This document shows positions 24,472 through 32,120 of a stretch of DNA of 41,519 nt, piece by piece. Source of the stretch: Symploca sp. SIO3C6 (GTDB lineage Bacteria > Cyanobacteriota > Cyanobacteriia > Cyanobacteriales > Coleofasciculaceae); contig JAAHHJ010000012.1 in assembly GCA_010692425.1 (NCBI GenBank), positions 1-41,519 on the forward strand, read 5' to 3'. Position numbers and translations under genes: made by a program. Under the pieces are notes generated by a model, which saw nothing but the letters and a program-made list of their open reading frames with translations, made no database searches and was not told the DNA's origin. The first letter of the stretch is position 1. Each line of letters opens with the position of its first letter.

Positions 24472-25500
24472 TTAGACCTGAAGCAGTGTCCAAAAGTATC
24501 CATCTGGCGCTATAAAAGAAAAGCTGGCTTCCCCAAACTCGTTGACTACAATTTCTGTAACTTTCTGAGCTGCACTTGCCTTAACACGGTTGAAATAATC
24601 TTCCAACCCTTGTACACGATAGGTATATAAAGACATTCCTAGACATCCTGGCTGCGCTTTATCAAAGCATTCTGCTAACTCAATAGATTCAGGAAATCGC
24701 ATGATATACATTCTTCCAGAACGTGCGGCCATAAAGTTAGATTTAGATGAGCGAGGGTCATCAAAAGCTGTTACTAAAAATCGTTCATGGGGCTGAAGTT
24801 CAAAAATTGGTTTGCTAGCTTGAGCAGTTTCATAGGTAGTTTCTATATCATCGAATACTCGCAGTAATCCTAAAACTTGTTCATAAAACTTGAGAGTTTC
24901 TTTACTGTCATCCTGAATAATCATCCCCAAGTGAGTAATCTGGCTAGCTTTGAACAGAGAACTCTCGTTAATATTACCGTAATTGGGAATAGTATAATTA
25001 AAACGTTCAAATAAAACCTGTCTGGTTAAAGGTTCAAGCAACATCATTTCCCGCACTCCAACTAATGAATCAATAAAAGGACGAATATTTTTCTGTTTAT
25101 TGTAGATTACTGACCAGCAAGGATTAGTATATTTGATCGGCAAACCTGCTGCTACTGCCTCTTCGACATGATTGAGAATATTCAAAACATTAGCAGTTAG
25201 TATCGTTGTCCAACGACTTCCTTTTGCCTTCATTGATGACATCTTTAAGCCCTCATTGGTTGGGTTTTCCCAAACCATCAAGCGCACTAAGCCATGATCT
25301 GCATCTTGATGGTAAAGTCTAATTGAACTTAGGGAGGAGTTAACGCCGTACAACTGATTTACGGCGGAGGCATCTAATGCTCCCATTTGACCAATTCGAT
25401 AGCCGAATTGCTGCCAATATTGAATTAAAGGTATGGGATCTTGGGTGCCAATACAGACTTCATAAATGCCTCCAATGGAAGTGCTTGGTTTCTGGCTCAT
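24472..25500 (-). CDS. Two-module VOC (glyoxalase/dioxygenase fold) protein
   Basis: About 342 residues with paired beta-alpha-beta modules. One half begins GGIYEVCIGTQDPIPLIQYWQQFGY, the other ITHLGMIIQDDSKETLKFYEQVLGLLRVFDD. The end, FSFIAPDGYFWTLLQV, has the typical VOC DPDGxxxEL shape, but the usual metal-binding Glu is replaced. The first module also lacks the expected His. Only the His of THLGM is clear, so metal binding is uncertain and the protein may be a binding protein or a non-canonical enzyme. The frame is open to 25578; the ATG at 25500 fits the fold better. It has the same strand as the biosynthetic cluster but is separated from it by sua5. Confidence 0.7.
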   Translation of the reverse strand: MSQKPSTSIGGIYEVCIGTQDPIPLIQYWQQFGYRIGQMGALDASAVNQLYGVNSSLSSIRLYHQDADHGLVRLMVWENPTNEGLKMSSMKAKGSRWTTILTANVLNILNHVEEAVAAGLPIKYTNPCWSVIYNKQKNIRPFIDSLVGVREMMLLEPLTRQVLFERFNYTIPNYGNINESSLFKASQITHLGMIIQDDSKETLKFYEQVLGLLRVFDDIETTYETAQASKPIFELQPHERFLVTAFDDPRSSKSNFMAARSGRMYIMRFPESIELAECFDKAQPGCLGMSLYTYRVQGLEDYFNRVKASAAQKVTEIVVNEFGEASFSFIAPDGYFWTLLQV

Positions 25501-25747
25501 ATTATAGAAATTGATAGATGCTAGCTCAAAACTGCTATAGCTAGTGTATTGGATTCGTGAACATGCTGGTGTTAGCACAAAAGAAGCAACGAAGAGATTT
25601 TGCTTCTCCTAAGTAAAGTTAATAGGGTATAAAGCATTCTGGCTAAGAGCTTCAGCTTGCTTGTCACCCTGTCAGGAACAATACTAACTAAATACTTTAG
25701 CAAGAGGTCTAATCATCAATAGCCGGATGTGATATAGTCCAAATTTG

Positions 25748-26416
25748 ATGAAGATAAAATTCGAGCAGATGACAGAGATTTTACCCGCTAGTGATGAAGC
25801 TGCCCTAACTAAGGCAGTAGACTTGCTCAAAAATGGCGATGTTGTGGTGTTTCCAACTGACACAATTTATGGTATCGGGGCTAGTATTGGCCAAGAATCA
25901 GGTGTTAACAAGATTTTTGAAGTTAAATCGCGATCGCCCCAAAAGCCGATAATGATCTATGTAACAACATTGGAACAACTACAAGATTTTGCCCGAGAAG
26001 TTCAAGCCAGTACTATAGAGTCACTACAAAAGATTTGGCCAGGAGGAATGGCAGGAATATTCTTTAAGAAGAAAGATGTTGTTCCTTCCTGTGTAACCTC
26101 AGGAAAAGATACAGTTGCAGTCCGTATCCCTAAGCATCAGCTTTGTTTAGAATTAGTAGAACGAGTTGGCTATCCCCTGGCTGTCACCAGTGCCAATATT
26201 TCTTCTATGGAAACTCCAAAAACTGCTCCAGAAGTAGCAACTCAATTAGGAGAAAAGGTTCCACTAGTATTAGATGGAGGCCCTAGTCCACAACACCAAG
26301 CCTCTACTCTGGTTGATTTTACTGGCTCGACGGCACAATTATTGCGTGAAGGAGCTTTGCCATTTTCTACCCTCAAACAATTTATTCCTGATTTAGAATC
26401 AGTATCTAGCAGCTAA
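25748..26416 (+). CDS. Sua5/YciO/YrdC family protein (threonylcarbamoyl-AMP synthase type)
   Basis: Makes threonylcarbamoyl-AMP from Thr, bicarbonate and ATP for the t6A modification of tRNA. The 223-residue protein has KNGDVVVFPTDTIYGIGA, the KxR-type VKSRSPQKPIMIYV, PGGMAGIFF and LAVTSANISSMETP, all hallmarks of the YrdC fold. It lacks the extra C-terminal Sua5 domain, so it is of the short TsaC-like class. It is the only plus-strand gene within the right-centre block. Its TAA stop is also the first bases of repeat element copy B. Starts at 25748 or at the ATG at 25769. Confidence 0.88.
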   Translation: MKIKFEQMTEILPASDEAALTKAVDLLKNGDVVVFPTDTIYGIGASIGQESGVNKIFEVKSRSPQKPIMIYVTTLEQLQDFAREVQASTIESLQKIWPGGMAGIFFKKKDVVPSCVTSGKDTVAVRIPKHQLCLELVERVGYPLAVTSANISSMETPKTAPEVATQLGEKVPLVLDGGPSPQHQASTLVDFTGSTAQLLREGALPFSTLKQFIPDLESVSSS

Positions 26417-26544
26417 GGAAATTCCAAATAAAAAAAACACCCAATCGAGCAGAGGGAGATGGGGAGATGGGGAGATGGGGAGAAGAATTTTTATGTTGTG
26501 TTTCTCTCATGAATTGGATAATTTATTTCTTGGAGTTCCCTAAA
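26414..26544 (-). repeat. Inverted-repeat element with octamer array, copy B
   Basis: One end is TAAGGAAATTCCAA (from 26414), the other TTGGAGTTCCCTAAA (to 26544). They enclose three GGGGAGAT octamers (26453-26483) and AT-rich arms. It is the inverted counterpart of copy A over its whole length. It starts on the stop codon of the Sua5-family gene and ends about 20 bp beyond the dioxygenase stop. Confidence 0.72.
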
Positions 26545-26564
26545 TCGTGTAGTTATCGTATAGT

Positions 26565-27746
26565 TTAGGTGCGCTCCAGTCGATGAGTCAGGAGTCGTAG
26601 TTGACTATGCAAATAGTCACGATCCACACAACAGTGGCGCAGATGACGGCACTGATTCGTCATCTCGATTTCAGTCCGTCCATGGAGGATACGATAATTG
26701 TCAAAGACTACTAGCTCACCTGGTTGCAATTGGAGTTGAAGCCAGTATCTGTTATCTGCGTAAAGCCTCATCAGCTTTCTATAAGCTGCATAAAACGGCT
26801 CAATTACCTCTTCTGGCATGTCCAACGGTGCTGCAAACAGGTTGCTAATACGAACTCTCTTCAAGTTTCCACGACTATCCAAGTGAATGATTGGTTCGCA
26901 AGTCTGCATATCAATGCGAGCATCGTATCGTTTGCGGAAACATAACTCGTACTTAGATAACAGCTTAAACCCTTCTGGATCCTCTTGGCGTAGTCTTTGG
27001 AGCAACTCAAAGCCATCGACAAAGATTGATTGACCGCTACCATCATTACTAGCGATGAGACAATGAAAAAAGATGATACCTGGAGGTGCATCTTGATAGG
27101 CATCGTCTGTATGGGGCATGAGTCTACGCCCAGAGTTAGCAACACTTGTTCTACTTTCCTCCGGTGTAATCACAATATCAAACACACGTCCGTAATTGCT
27201 TTCGACAATTGGTCCCAATAATTGAGCCACCGATTCTAATTCTCCCAGACGAGGAGGTACATTTTTGAGAAAGCAAATCCCGTAATCTCTCAGAGATTCC
27301 AGCATTTGTAGCTTACCTATATCCCCACTCTTAACTTCTTCGTAAGCCAATAGTGGTAGATTAGTGGCAATTTCTCGATCCCAAAGTATGGGAGTATGTA
27401 GTCGGTTTTCTCTCTCCGTTGTCGAGTAGCAGTGCAGACGTAACCATTGAGGTTCATAAACGCTTCTGTGACCGTCCGGTGACCAAATGATTTTCAGTCC
27501 CTGATCATTATCCCAATCAACTGACAGGGGTTTTATATCTTCTGGTACATTAATTACATGAAAATGCTTTTCTCCATGTCTAGGATCACCACACTCAGAG
27601 CAATAACAATTATCCCGAAGCCAAATATAGTGGAACCTACTTTGATGACCGTCAGCCCAATTAAGGACAAGTTTTCTGCTATCTTGCTGAACTTCAGAAA
27701 TTTGGTATCGTTCAGATTGATTTCTCATCGTCAGATTTTGAACCAT
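26565..27746 (-). CDS. Gamma-butyrobetaine/trimethyllysine hydroxylase-like 2OG-Fe(II) dioxygenase
   Basis: A 393-residue protein. The N-terminal GBBH-like (DUF971) zinc domain shows WLRDNCYCSECGDPRHGEK (Cys at about 47, 49 and 52). The catalytic double-stranded beta-helix of the TauD superfamily has the iron ligands H212 and D214 (MPHTDDAYQDAPPG) and H355 (YRILHGRTE). Arg near 367-370 is placed to bind 2-oxoglutarate. Characterised relatives with this two-domain build hydroxylate trimethylammonium substrates: gamma-butyrobetaine, trimethyllysine, trimethylaminoethylphosphonate. That suits an operon with an N-methyltransferase. Last gene of the putative operon, 48 bp after the sulfotransferase-like gene. 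Class is secure; substrate is unknown. Confidence 0.88.
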   Translation of the reverse strand: MVQNLTMRNQSERYQISEVQQDSRKLVLNWADGHQSRFHYIWLRDNCYCSECGDPRHGEKHFHVINVPEDIKPLSVDWDNDQGLKIIWSPDGHRSVYEPQWLRLHCYSTTERENRLHTPILWDREIATNLPLLAYEEVKSGDIGKLQMLESLRDYGICFLKNVPPRLGELESVAQLLGPIVESNYGRVFDIVITPEESRTSVANSGRRLMPHTDDAYQDAPPGIIFFHCLIASNDGSGQSIFVDGFELLQRLRQEDPEGFKLLSKYELCFRKRYDARIDMQTCEPIIHLDSRGNLKRVRISNLFAAPLDMPEEVIEPFYAAYRKLMRLYADNRYWLQLQLQPGELVVFDNYRILHGRTEIEMTNQCRHLRHCCVDRDYLHSQLRLLTHRLERT

Positions 27747-27794
27747 AAGGACTTATGAAAACTGATATTCCCAAATCAATGAAATAAGTGAATA

Positions 27795-28559
27795 CTAAAC
27801 AATGAGGCGACATCTATACATTTCTTTATAAAACGGCATACAGTTATTAATAGATGGCATTAACATATCTGGAATATTCTCTTGTTTAGATTTCTGAAAA
27901 AAACCAGTAGAATTAGTGACATTTTCACTGAACTTTTCAAGAATGGTATTTTTCCATGATAAAACCCTCGTTTTATTTGGCTCCCAATTAAGCATTTCTT
28001 CTGAAAAAGCTATCCCTAATTTACTGCATAAAGTCTTTAAATAATTTCGGGGATTTTTTACTAAATCGCCTGAGTCAACGACTAAAGGAGTTTCTTGTGT
28101 TAAGTCCTCAATTTCTTTAAATAGTCGATAATATTCTTCCCCGCCAACAGATTCCGCCTCTTCCCAAGTCAAACCGCTAGCTGTTCTAGCTTTCCAGTAT
28201 GAAAGAACTATTTCTCTTGGATCTCTAATTAAAAAGAAATTTTTTAATTGGGAGATCCAACTTTTGTCAAATTCTGGTATGAGATGATATGACATATGTT
28301 TTTGAAATGAAAAAGATTTTCCTTCTGGTAGATCGCCAGTTAGTTTTTTAATAATGCTGGCATAATTAGTATCTGAATATCTCGATAAATAATCTGCTGC
28401 ATAATCAATCTGCTCGTAGTCAGTATGAGTATTAACCAACCAGCAACCACCTAAAGGTTCATCATAGATAATGCAACTATCAATCTGCTCAAATGCTCGT
28501 GTTATTGCAGTTGAACGACTTCTCGGACAAGTCCACATCGCAATATGTTTAGTTTTCAT
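27795..28559 (-). CDS. Sulfotransferase-like protein
   Basis: A 254-residue cytosolic protein. The N-terminal loop MWTCPRSRSTAITRAFEQ (about 8-25) is the 5'-phosphosulfate-binding loop of PAPS-dependent sulfotransferases. FFLIRDPREIVLSYW (about 108-122) is the 3'-phosphate-binding segment with Arg and Ser in place. This subfamily, in which a Pro-Arg-Ser-Arg-Ser loop replaces GxPRSGTT, is less studied, and some members are not proven sulfotransferases. The start at ATG 28559 is preferred over TTG 28562. It lies 192 bp after the beta-hydroxyacid dehydrogenase gene, with an octamer repeat between. A sulfate-transfer step on the cluster product is inferred. Confidence 0.75.
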   Translation of the reverse strand: MKTKHIAMWTCPRSRSTAITRAFEQIDSCIIYDEPLGGCWLVNTHTDYEQIDYAADYLSRYSDTNYASIIKKLTGDLPEGKSFSFQKHMSYHLIPEFDKSWISQLKNFFLIRDPREIVLSYWKARTASGLTWEEAESVGGEEYYRLFKEIEDLTQETPLVVDSGDLVKNPRNYLKTLCSKLGIAFSEEMLNWEPNKTRVLSWKNTILEKFSENVTNSTGFFQKSKQENIPDMLMPSINNCMPFYKEMYRCRLIV

Positions 28560-28662
28560 CAAATTCTTAAATCGTCTTACAACTACCCTGGAAGAGAATT
28601 TATTTATGTCAGACTACTTATCGTACAAAGGAACTACCTAAAGTCAGCCTACAAGAATAATT

Positions 28663-28700
28663 TCTCCCCCTCTCCCCATCCCCCCCTCTCCCCATCTCTC
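28663..28700. repeat. CCCCATCT-type octamer repeat in operon spacer
   Basis: Short C/T-rich octamer run between the dehydrogenase and sulfotransferase-like genes. It is not accompanied by the terminal repeats seen at copies A and B. Confidence 0.75.
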
Positions 28701-28751
28701 ACTCTTATTGAAAAGTGCTATAAATACTGCAATTAGAGCAAAGTAACTTAA

Positions 28752-29609
28752 CTAATCTGGCAAATTCATCATGCGTGTAAAACTTTTATCTCCGCCATAG
28801 GTAGTACAAGCTTGTTGTAATACCTCACACAAACCCTGTGAAAATTCCAGGTTAGTTTTAAAAGCTTTATTTAATTCATTAATTAAACAGGCATCTTTAT
28901 GAGCCAAATCTAACGTAAACGCTGGTCCTGGATTCCCTTCTAGGATAGAAGGAAGTAATTTTTCTGCCACCCAGCTACTACCCGAGCCGGCTTGGATCAT
29001 GTTCGTGAGTTGCTTGGGATCGATTCCTGCTTCTATTCCCAAGGACAGCACTTCACCCAGTGCTTTGGTATTAATGAAGCAAAGATAATTAATCAGTAAC
29101 TTGGACACAATAGCATGGGGCAACGACCCTACATAATAAATCTGGGAACCAATGGCAGCCAACACCCCTTTAATTTTGTCAAATGCTTCTTGATTTCCGC
29201 CCACAAACATTGATAAAGTTCCTGTTGCGGCTGCCTTTGCCCCCCCAGAAACAGGGGCTGCAATTGAGGAAATTTCCCTTTCCTGAGCAAGGTCTGAAAT
29301 CTTTTCCATGATCTCTATGGAATTGGTTCCAGTATCGATCCAAATGGTTCCGGGGCGGGCATTAGCAATAACTCCAGCATCTGTCAACATTACTGATTCC
29401 AATTGCTTTGGTCCCGGAAGACTGGTCATAATGACATCAGCATCACTTGCTACCTCTGAGATAGAATTGCGCCAACTTGCTCCAGCTGCGATTAAAGCTT
29501 CTGCTTTTTCCGCTTGGATGTCGTAGACTGAAACACTAAATTTTGTCTGGAGCAGATTGGCAACCATACCGCTACCCATATTACCCAGACCAATAAATCC
29601 AATCTGCAT
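28752..29609 (-). CDS. Beta-hydroxyacid dehydrogenase (3-hydroxyisobutyrate dehydrogenase family)
   Basis: A 285-residue NAD(P)-dependent enzyme. The Rossmann motif reads IGFIGLGNMGSGMVANLL. The substrate loop APVSGGAKAAATGTLSMFVGG (about 118-138) and the catalytic Lys (about 170, in SKLLINYL) are present. The residue after the N-terminal beta-2 strand (SVYDIQAEK) is Asp, which hints at NAD over NADP. The family interconverts 3-hydroxyacids or small hydroxyaldehydes with semialdehydes: 3-hydroxyisobutyrate, tartronate semialdehyde, GHB, sulfolactaldehyde. Coming directly after a class III aminotransferase, it most simply reduces the aldehyde made by that enzyme. Ribosome site AGGAG 9 nt before ATG. 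Confidence 0.88.
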   Translation of the reverse strand: MQIGFIGLGNMGSGMVANLLQTKFSVSVYDIQAEKAEALIAAGASWRNSISEVASDADVIMTSLPGPKQLESVMLTDAGVIANARPGTIWIDTGTNSIEIMEKISDLAQEREISSIAAPVSGGAKAAATGTLSMFVGGNQEAFDKIKGVLAAIGSQIYYVGSLPHAIVSKLLINYLCFINTKALGEVLSLGIEAGIDPKQLTNMIQAGSGSSWVAEKLLPSILEGNPGPAFTLDLAHKDACLINELNKAFKTNLEFSQGLCEVLQQACTTYGGDKSFTRMMNLPD

Positions 29610-29678
29610 CGGGAATTTCTCCTATTAAATCCTCGTCGTTTTAACGCGGGGAGATGTATAACAGTATCAACTTTTAAA

Positions 29679-31013
29679 TCACCCTTCGTAGGCTTGATCC
29701 GCAATTTTCAAAGCCTCATCAATGATGGCAAAACCTTCTTCAAGCTGCTCTTCATTAATGCAAAGTGGAGGGGACATAAACACCCAATTCCAGCGCACAA
29801 GCCCATGCAAACCAAGCTCCCGAAGACGGGCGGCGACTTTACCCATGACTACCATTTGGTGTGGTTTGGCATTCCAAGGAGCCAAAGGCTCCCTTGTTTC
29901 TCGGTTCTTGACGCATTCTATAACTCCATAAAGTCCCAAACTGCGGACATCCCCTACCGATGGATGTTTTGCCTTCATTTCCTGTAACTTCTGTGCCATG
30001 CGCTCGCCCATAATCCGGCTGTTTTCCACCAGATTTTCTTCTTCATAGACTTCCATTGTTGCCAAAGCCGCAGCGCAACCAATAGGATGACTACCAAAAG
30101 TAAGCCCGCAAACAAAGGGGTTGGTTTCAAAGTAATCGGCGATGTGCTGTCGTACTATCACCCCACCCATAGGAATATACCCACAGGTGAGCCCCTTAGC
30201 CATCGCCATAATATCGGGAACAACCCCGTAATGCTCGATCGCAAACATTTTCCCTGTGCGACCAAAACCTGCTAAAATTTCATCGCAAATGAGCAAAATT
30301 CCGTGTTGATCAGCATATTCCCGCAGGGCTTGCCAGTAACCATCGGGGGGAATAATCACGCCATTGAAGCCGGTGATCGTTTCCATCAGAATTGCTGCCA
30401 CGTTTTCGGGACCTTCAAACTCAATGGTTTGAATAACGTGATCGATATACACTTGGAGATTTCCTTCTGGTGCGTAGCCAAAAGGGCAACGGTAGGCATA
30501 AGGATCATGAACCCGAACAATACCACTGATACCAGGTTCATGAGCCAAGCGTCTAGGGTCTCCTCCTGCAGTTGCGGCACCGAGGGTAGCACCATGATAA
30601 CTACGATATCGAGTGACAATTTTATGCCTACCCGTGTACAGACGCGCTATCTTAATGGCATTTTCGATCGCTTCTGCTCCACTCAGGGTAAAGAAAACCT
30701 TGCGCAGATCCCCTGGTGTAATTTCAACTAACTTAGCAGCAGCAGCTGCACGAATTTCTGTTGCTGTACCAGGATGGGCAAAAACCAGTCGATCAGCTTG
30801 GTCTTTTATGGCTGCGATCACTTTAGGGTGGCTGTGACCGATATTCATATTGACGTACTGGCTGGAAAAATCTAGGTAGCGTTTGCCGTCTTTGTCCCAG
30901 AAGTACACACCCTCAGCACGGTCCATGACGATGGGATTTTGGATATTTTTCTGAGGTACCCAGGAGAAAAAGACGTGATCGCGATGGGTCTTGACAATTT
31001 CTTGAGGGTTCAT
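29679..31013 (-). CDS. Class III (omega) aminotransferase
   Basis: A 444-residue PLP enzyme. PLP motifs are SGAEAIENAIKIAR (phosphate cup, about 111-124), YHGATLGA (139-146), CDEILAGFGRTG (Asp244 stacks on the cofactor) and the Schiff-base Lys273 in AMAKGLTCG. The N-terminus HRDHVFFSW is like taurine:pyruvate or taurine:2-oxoglutarate aminotransferases and other omega-amino acid transaminases. Typical chemistry is conversion of a terminal primary amine to an aldehyde. It is followed after 69 bp by a dehydrogenase that can reduce such an aldehyde. A perfect hairpin and a small inverted-repeat element lie in its 189 bp leader. Substrate specificity is not decidable from sequence. Confidence 0.88.
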   Translation of the reverse strand: MNPQEIVKTHRDHVFFSWVPQKNIQNPIVMDRAEGVYFWDKDGKRYLDFSSQYVNMNIGHSHPKVIAAIKDQADRLVFAHPGTATEIRAAAAAKLVEITPGDLRKVFFTLSGAEAIENAIKIARLYTGRHKIVTRYRSYHGATLGAATAGGDPRRLAHEPGISGIVRVHDPYAYRCPFGYAPEGNLQVYIDHVIQTIEFEGPENVAAILMETITGFNGVIIPPDGYWQALREYADQHGILLICDEILAGFGRTGKMFAIEHYGVVPDIMAMAKGLTCGYIPMGGVIVRQHIADYFETNPFVCGLTFGSHPIGCAAALATMEVYEEENLVENSRIMGERMAQKLQEMKAKHPSVGDVRSLGLYGVIECVKNRETREPLAPWNAKPHQMVVMGKVAARLRELGLHGLVRWNWVFMSPPLCINEEQLEEGFAIIDEALKIADQAYEG

Positions 31014-31060
31014 TATATCTTCCCAGAGTAGATACTGATGATGGTGTTCACTACTTATCC

Positions 31061-31087
31061 CTCGTTATGCCTTTCTGGCATAACGAG
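31061..31087 (-). promoter_or_regulatory. Perfect 11 bp hairpin in aminotransferase leader
   Basis: CTCGTTATGCC (31061-31071) and GGCATAACGAG (31077-31087) form a perfect stem with a 5 nt loop, 48 nt upstream of the aminotransferase start. No U-run follows in the direction of the operon, so it is more likely an RNA processing or stabilising stem, or an operator, than a terminator. Confidence 0.55.
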
Positions 31088-31106
31088 TAACTTATTGCTC
31101 ACTTTG

Positions 31107-31198
31107 AGGACTTACACAAAACAATCACCGAAACCCTAATTTCTCCTAGGGGTAATTCCTGAATTATCTCTACTTCCGACATTTTTTGTGTAAGTCCT
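31107..31198. mobile_element. MITE-like 92 bp inverted-repeat element
   Basis: Perfect 15 bp terminal inverted repeats, AGGACTTACACAAAA (31107-31121) and TTTTGTGTAAGTCCT (31184-31198), around a 62 bp non-coding centre. It lies between the methyltransferase and aminotransferase genes, with its right end 4 bp from the methyltransferase stop codon. AGGACTTAC-type ends are common on cyanobacterial insertion sequences and their deletion derivatives. Confidence 0.72.
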
Positions 31199-31202
31199 GA
31201 CT

Positions 31203-32057
31203 TTATTCAGGACGGCGAAAATGAAACAATCCCCACTTAAACAGCCCGGCTTCAGCTGATTTTACCCAAGCGGCAAGTCCATTCTGGGATGAGTCCAAAA
31301 ATTCCGGCGTGCATTTTTGGCTTAGTTGTTGGTAATTTTTAATTAGAGCCTGCTCCAATTTAGAGTAATGGATCAGTAACTGCTCAGATTTATCTATAAC
31401 TTCCAGGGTCTCAAAACCTAATGCTTTAGCTTGGCTTTGGTAGGATTGGAAGGAAGCTAAGCGAGGATGGTGAATATTTACCCGTTGCAGAGCATCTTGC
31501 AAAGCACCATCTGGACAATCGTCTGCTTGCAGAATATCCATCAACATCAACTGTCCCCCTGGTTTGAGAACTCGGTATGCTTCTGCTATAACTTGATCTG
31601 GATCATCGGTATGAAACAGAGCGTCCTGAGACCAAGCTAAGTCGAAACTGGTATCGTCAAAGGGTAGTTCTTTAAAATTACCAGGCACAATCTCGATCAG
31701 ATGGTCAAGACCACGTTGACGATTAAGCTCCTGATTAATTTGATTCTGCTCCTCACTAATATTGAGGCAGGTTACATAACAACCGTATTTTCCAGCTAAA
31801 TGACGTGCGGCTGGTCCATAACCGGAACCTAGGTCAAGTGCACGGAAATCAGAATTGAGGTTAAGCACATGCTCTGCCATCCACTCAGTGGTTTTGTGCA
31901 TACCTTCGGCGATGGAGCGATCCGGATCATCTTCGTACAAACCTAAATTCAAAGTGTCACTACCAATGATCACTTCGTAAAGGTTCCGTGCATTCTCGCT
32001 ATTGTAGTGAACCCGAGCGCGTTCTGTCGCTTCTGGTGATTTAGTTGTTGAATTCAT
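31203..32057 (-). CDS. SAM-dependent N-methyltransferase, sarcosine/dimethylglycine type
   Basis: A 284-residue class I methyltransferase. Motif I is LDLGSGYGPAARHLAG (about 74-89), the acidic strand-2 loop reads VTCLNISEEQN, and motifs II/III are DLAWSQDALFHTDDP and YRVLKPGGQLMLMD. The arrangement SQDxxxH, then CPDGALQDALQRVNIHH, IHYSKLEQALIKNYQQL and GLAAWVKSAEAGLFKWGLFHF, closely follows the halophilic cyanobacterial dimethylglycine methyltransferase (glycine betaine synthesis) as I remember it. It probably adds methyl groups to an amino acid or amine nitrogen. There is no separate glycine N-methyltransferase beside it, so either it acts on a pre-methylated or different substrate, or the first enzyme lies elsewhere. 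It starts 63 bp after the SHMT-like gene. Confidence 0.85.
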   Translation of the reverse strand: MNSTTKSPEATERARVHYNSENARNLYEVIIGSDTLNLGLYEDDPDRSIAEGMHKTTEWMAEHVLNLNSDFRALDLGSGYGPAARHLAGKYGCYVTCLNISEEQNQINQELNRQRGLDHLIEIVPGNFKELPFDDTSFDLAWSQDALFHTDDPDQVIAEAYRVLKPGGQLMLMDILQADDCPDGALQDALQRVNIHHPRLASFQSYQSQAKALGFETLEVIDKSEQLLIHYSKLEQALIKNYQQLSQKCTPEFLDSSQNGLAAWVKSAEAGLFKWGLFHFRRPE

Positions 32058-32120
32058 TGGTTGGATAGACTGTGGTTGACTTTCAAGACACTCAAAAAAG
32101 ATCAGCTTTTGCTAGTAAAT

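Noticed and set aside
26861-27221. Small frames on both strands inside the dioxygenase gene
   Set aside because: They are shadows of the dioxygenase reading frame, which has complete metal-binding motifs.
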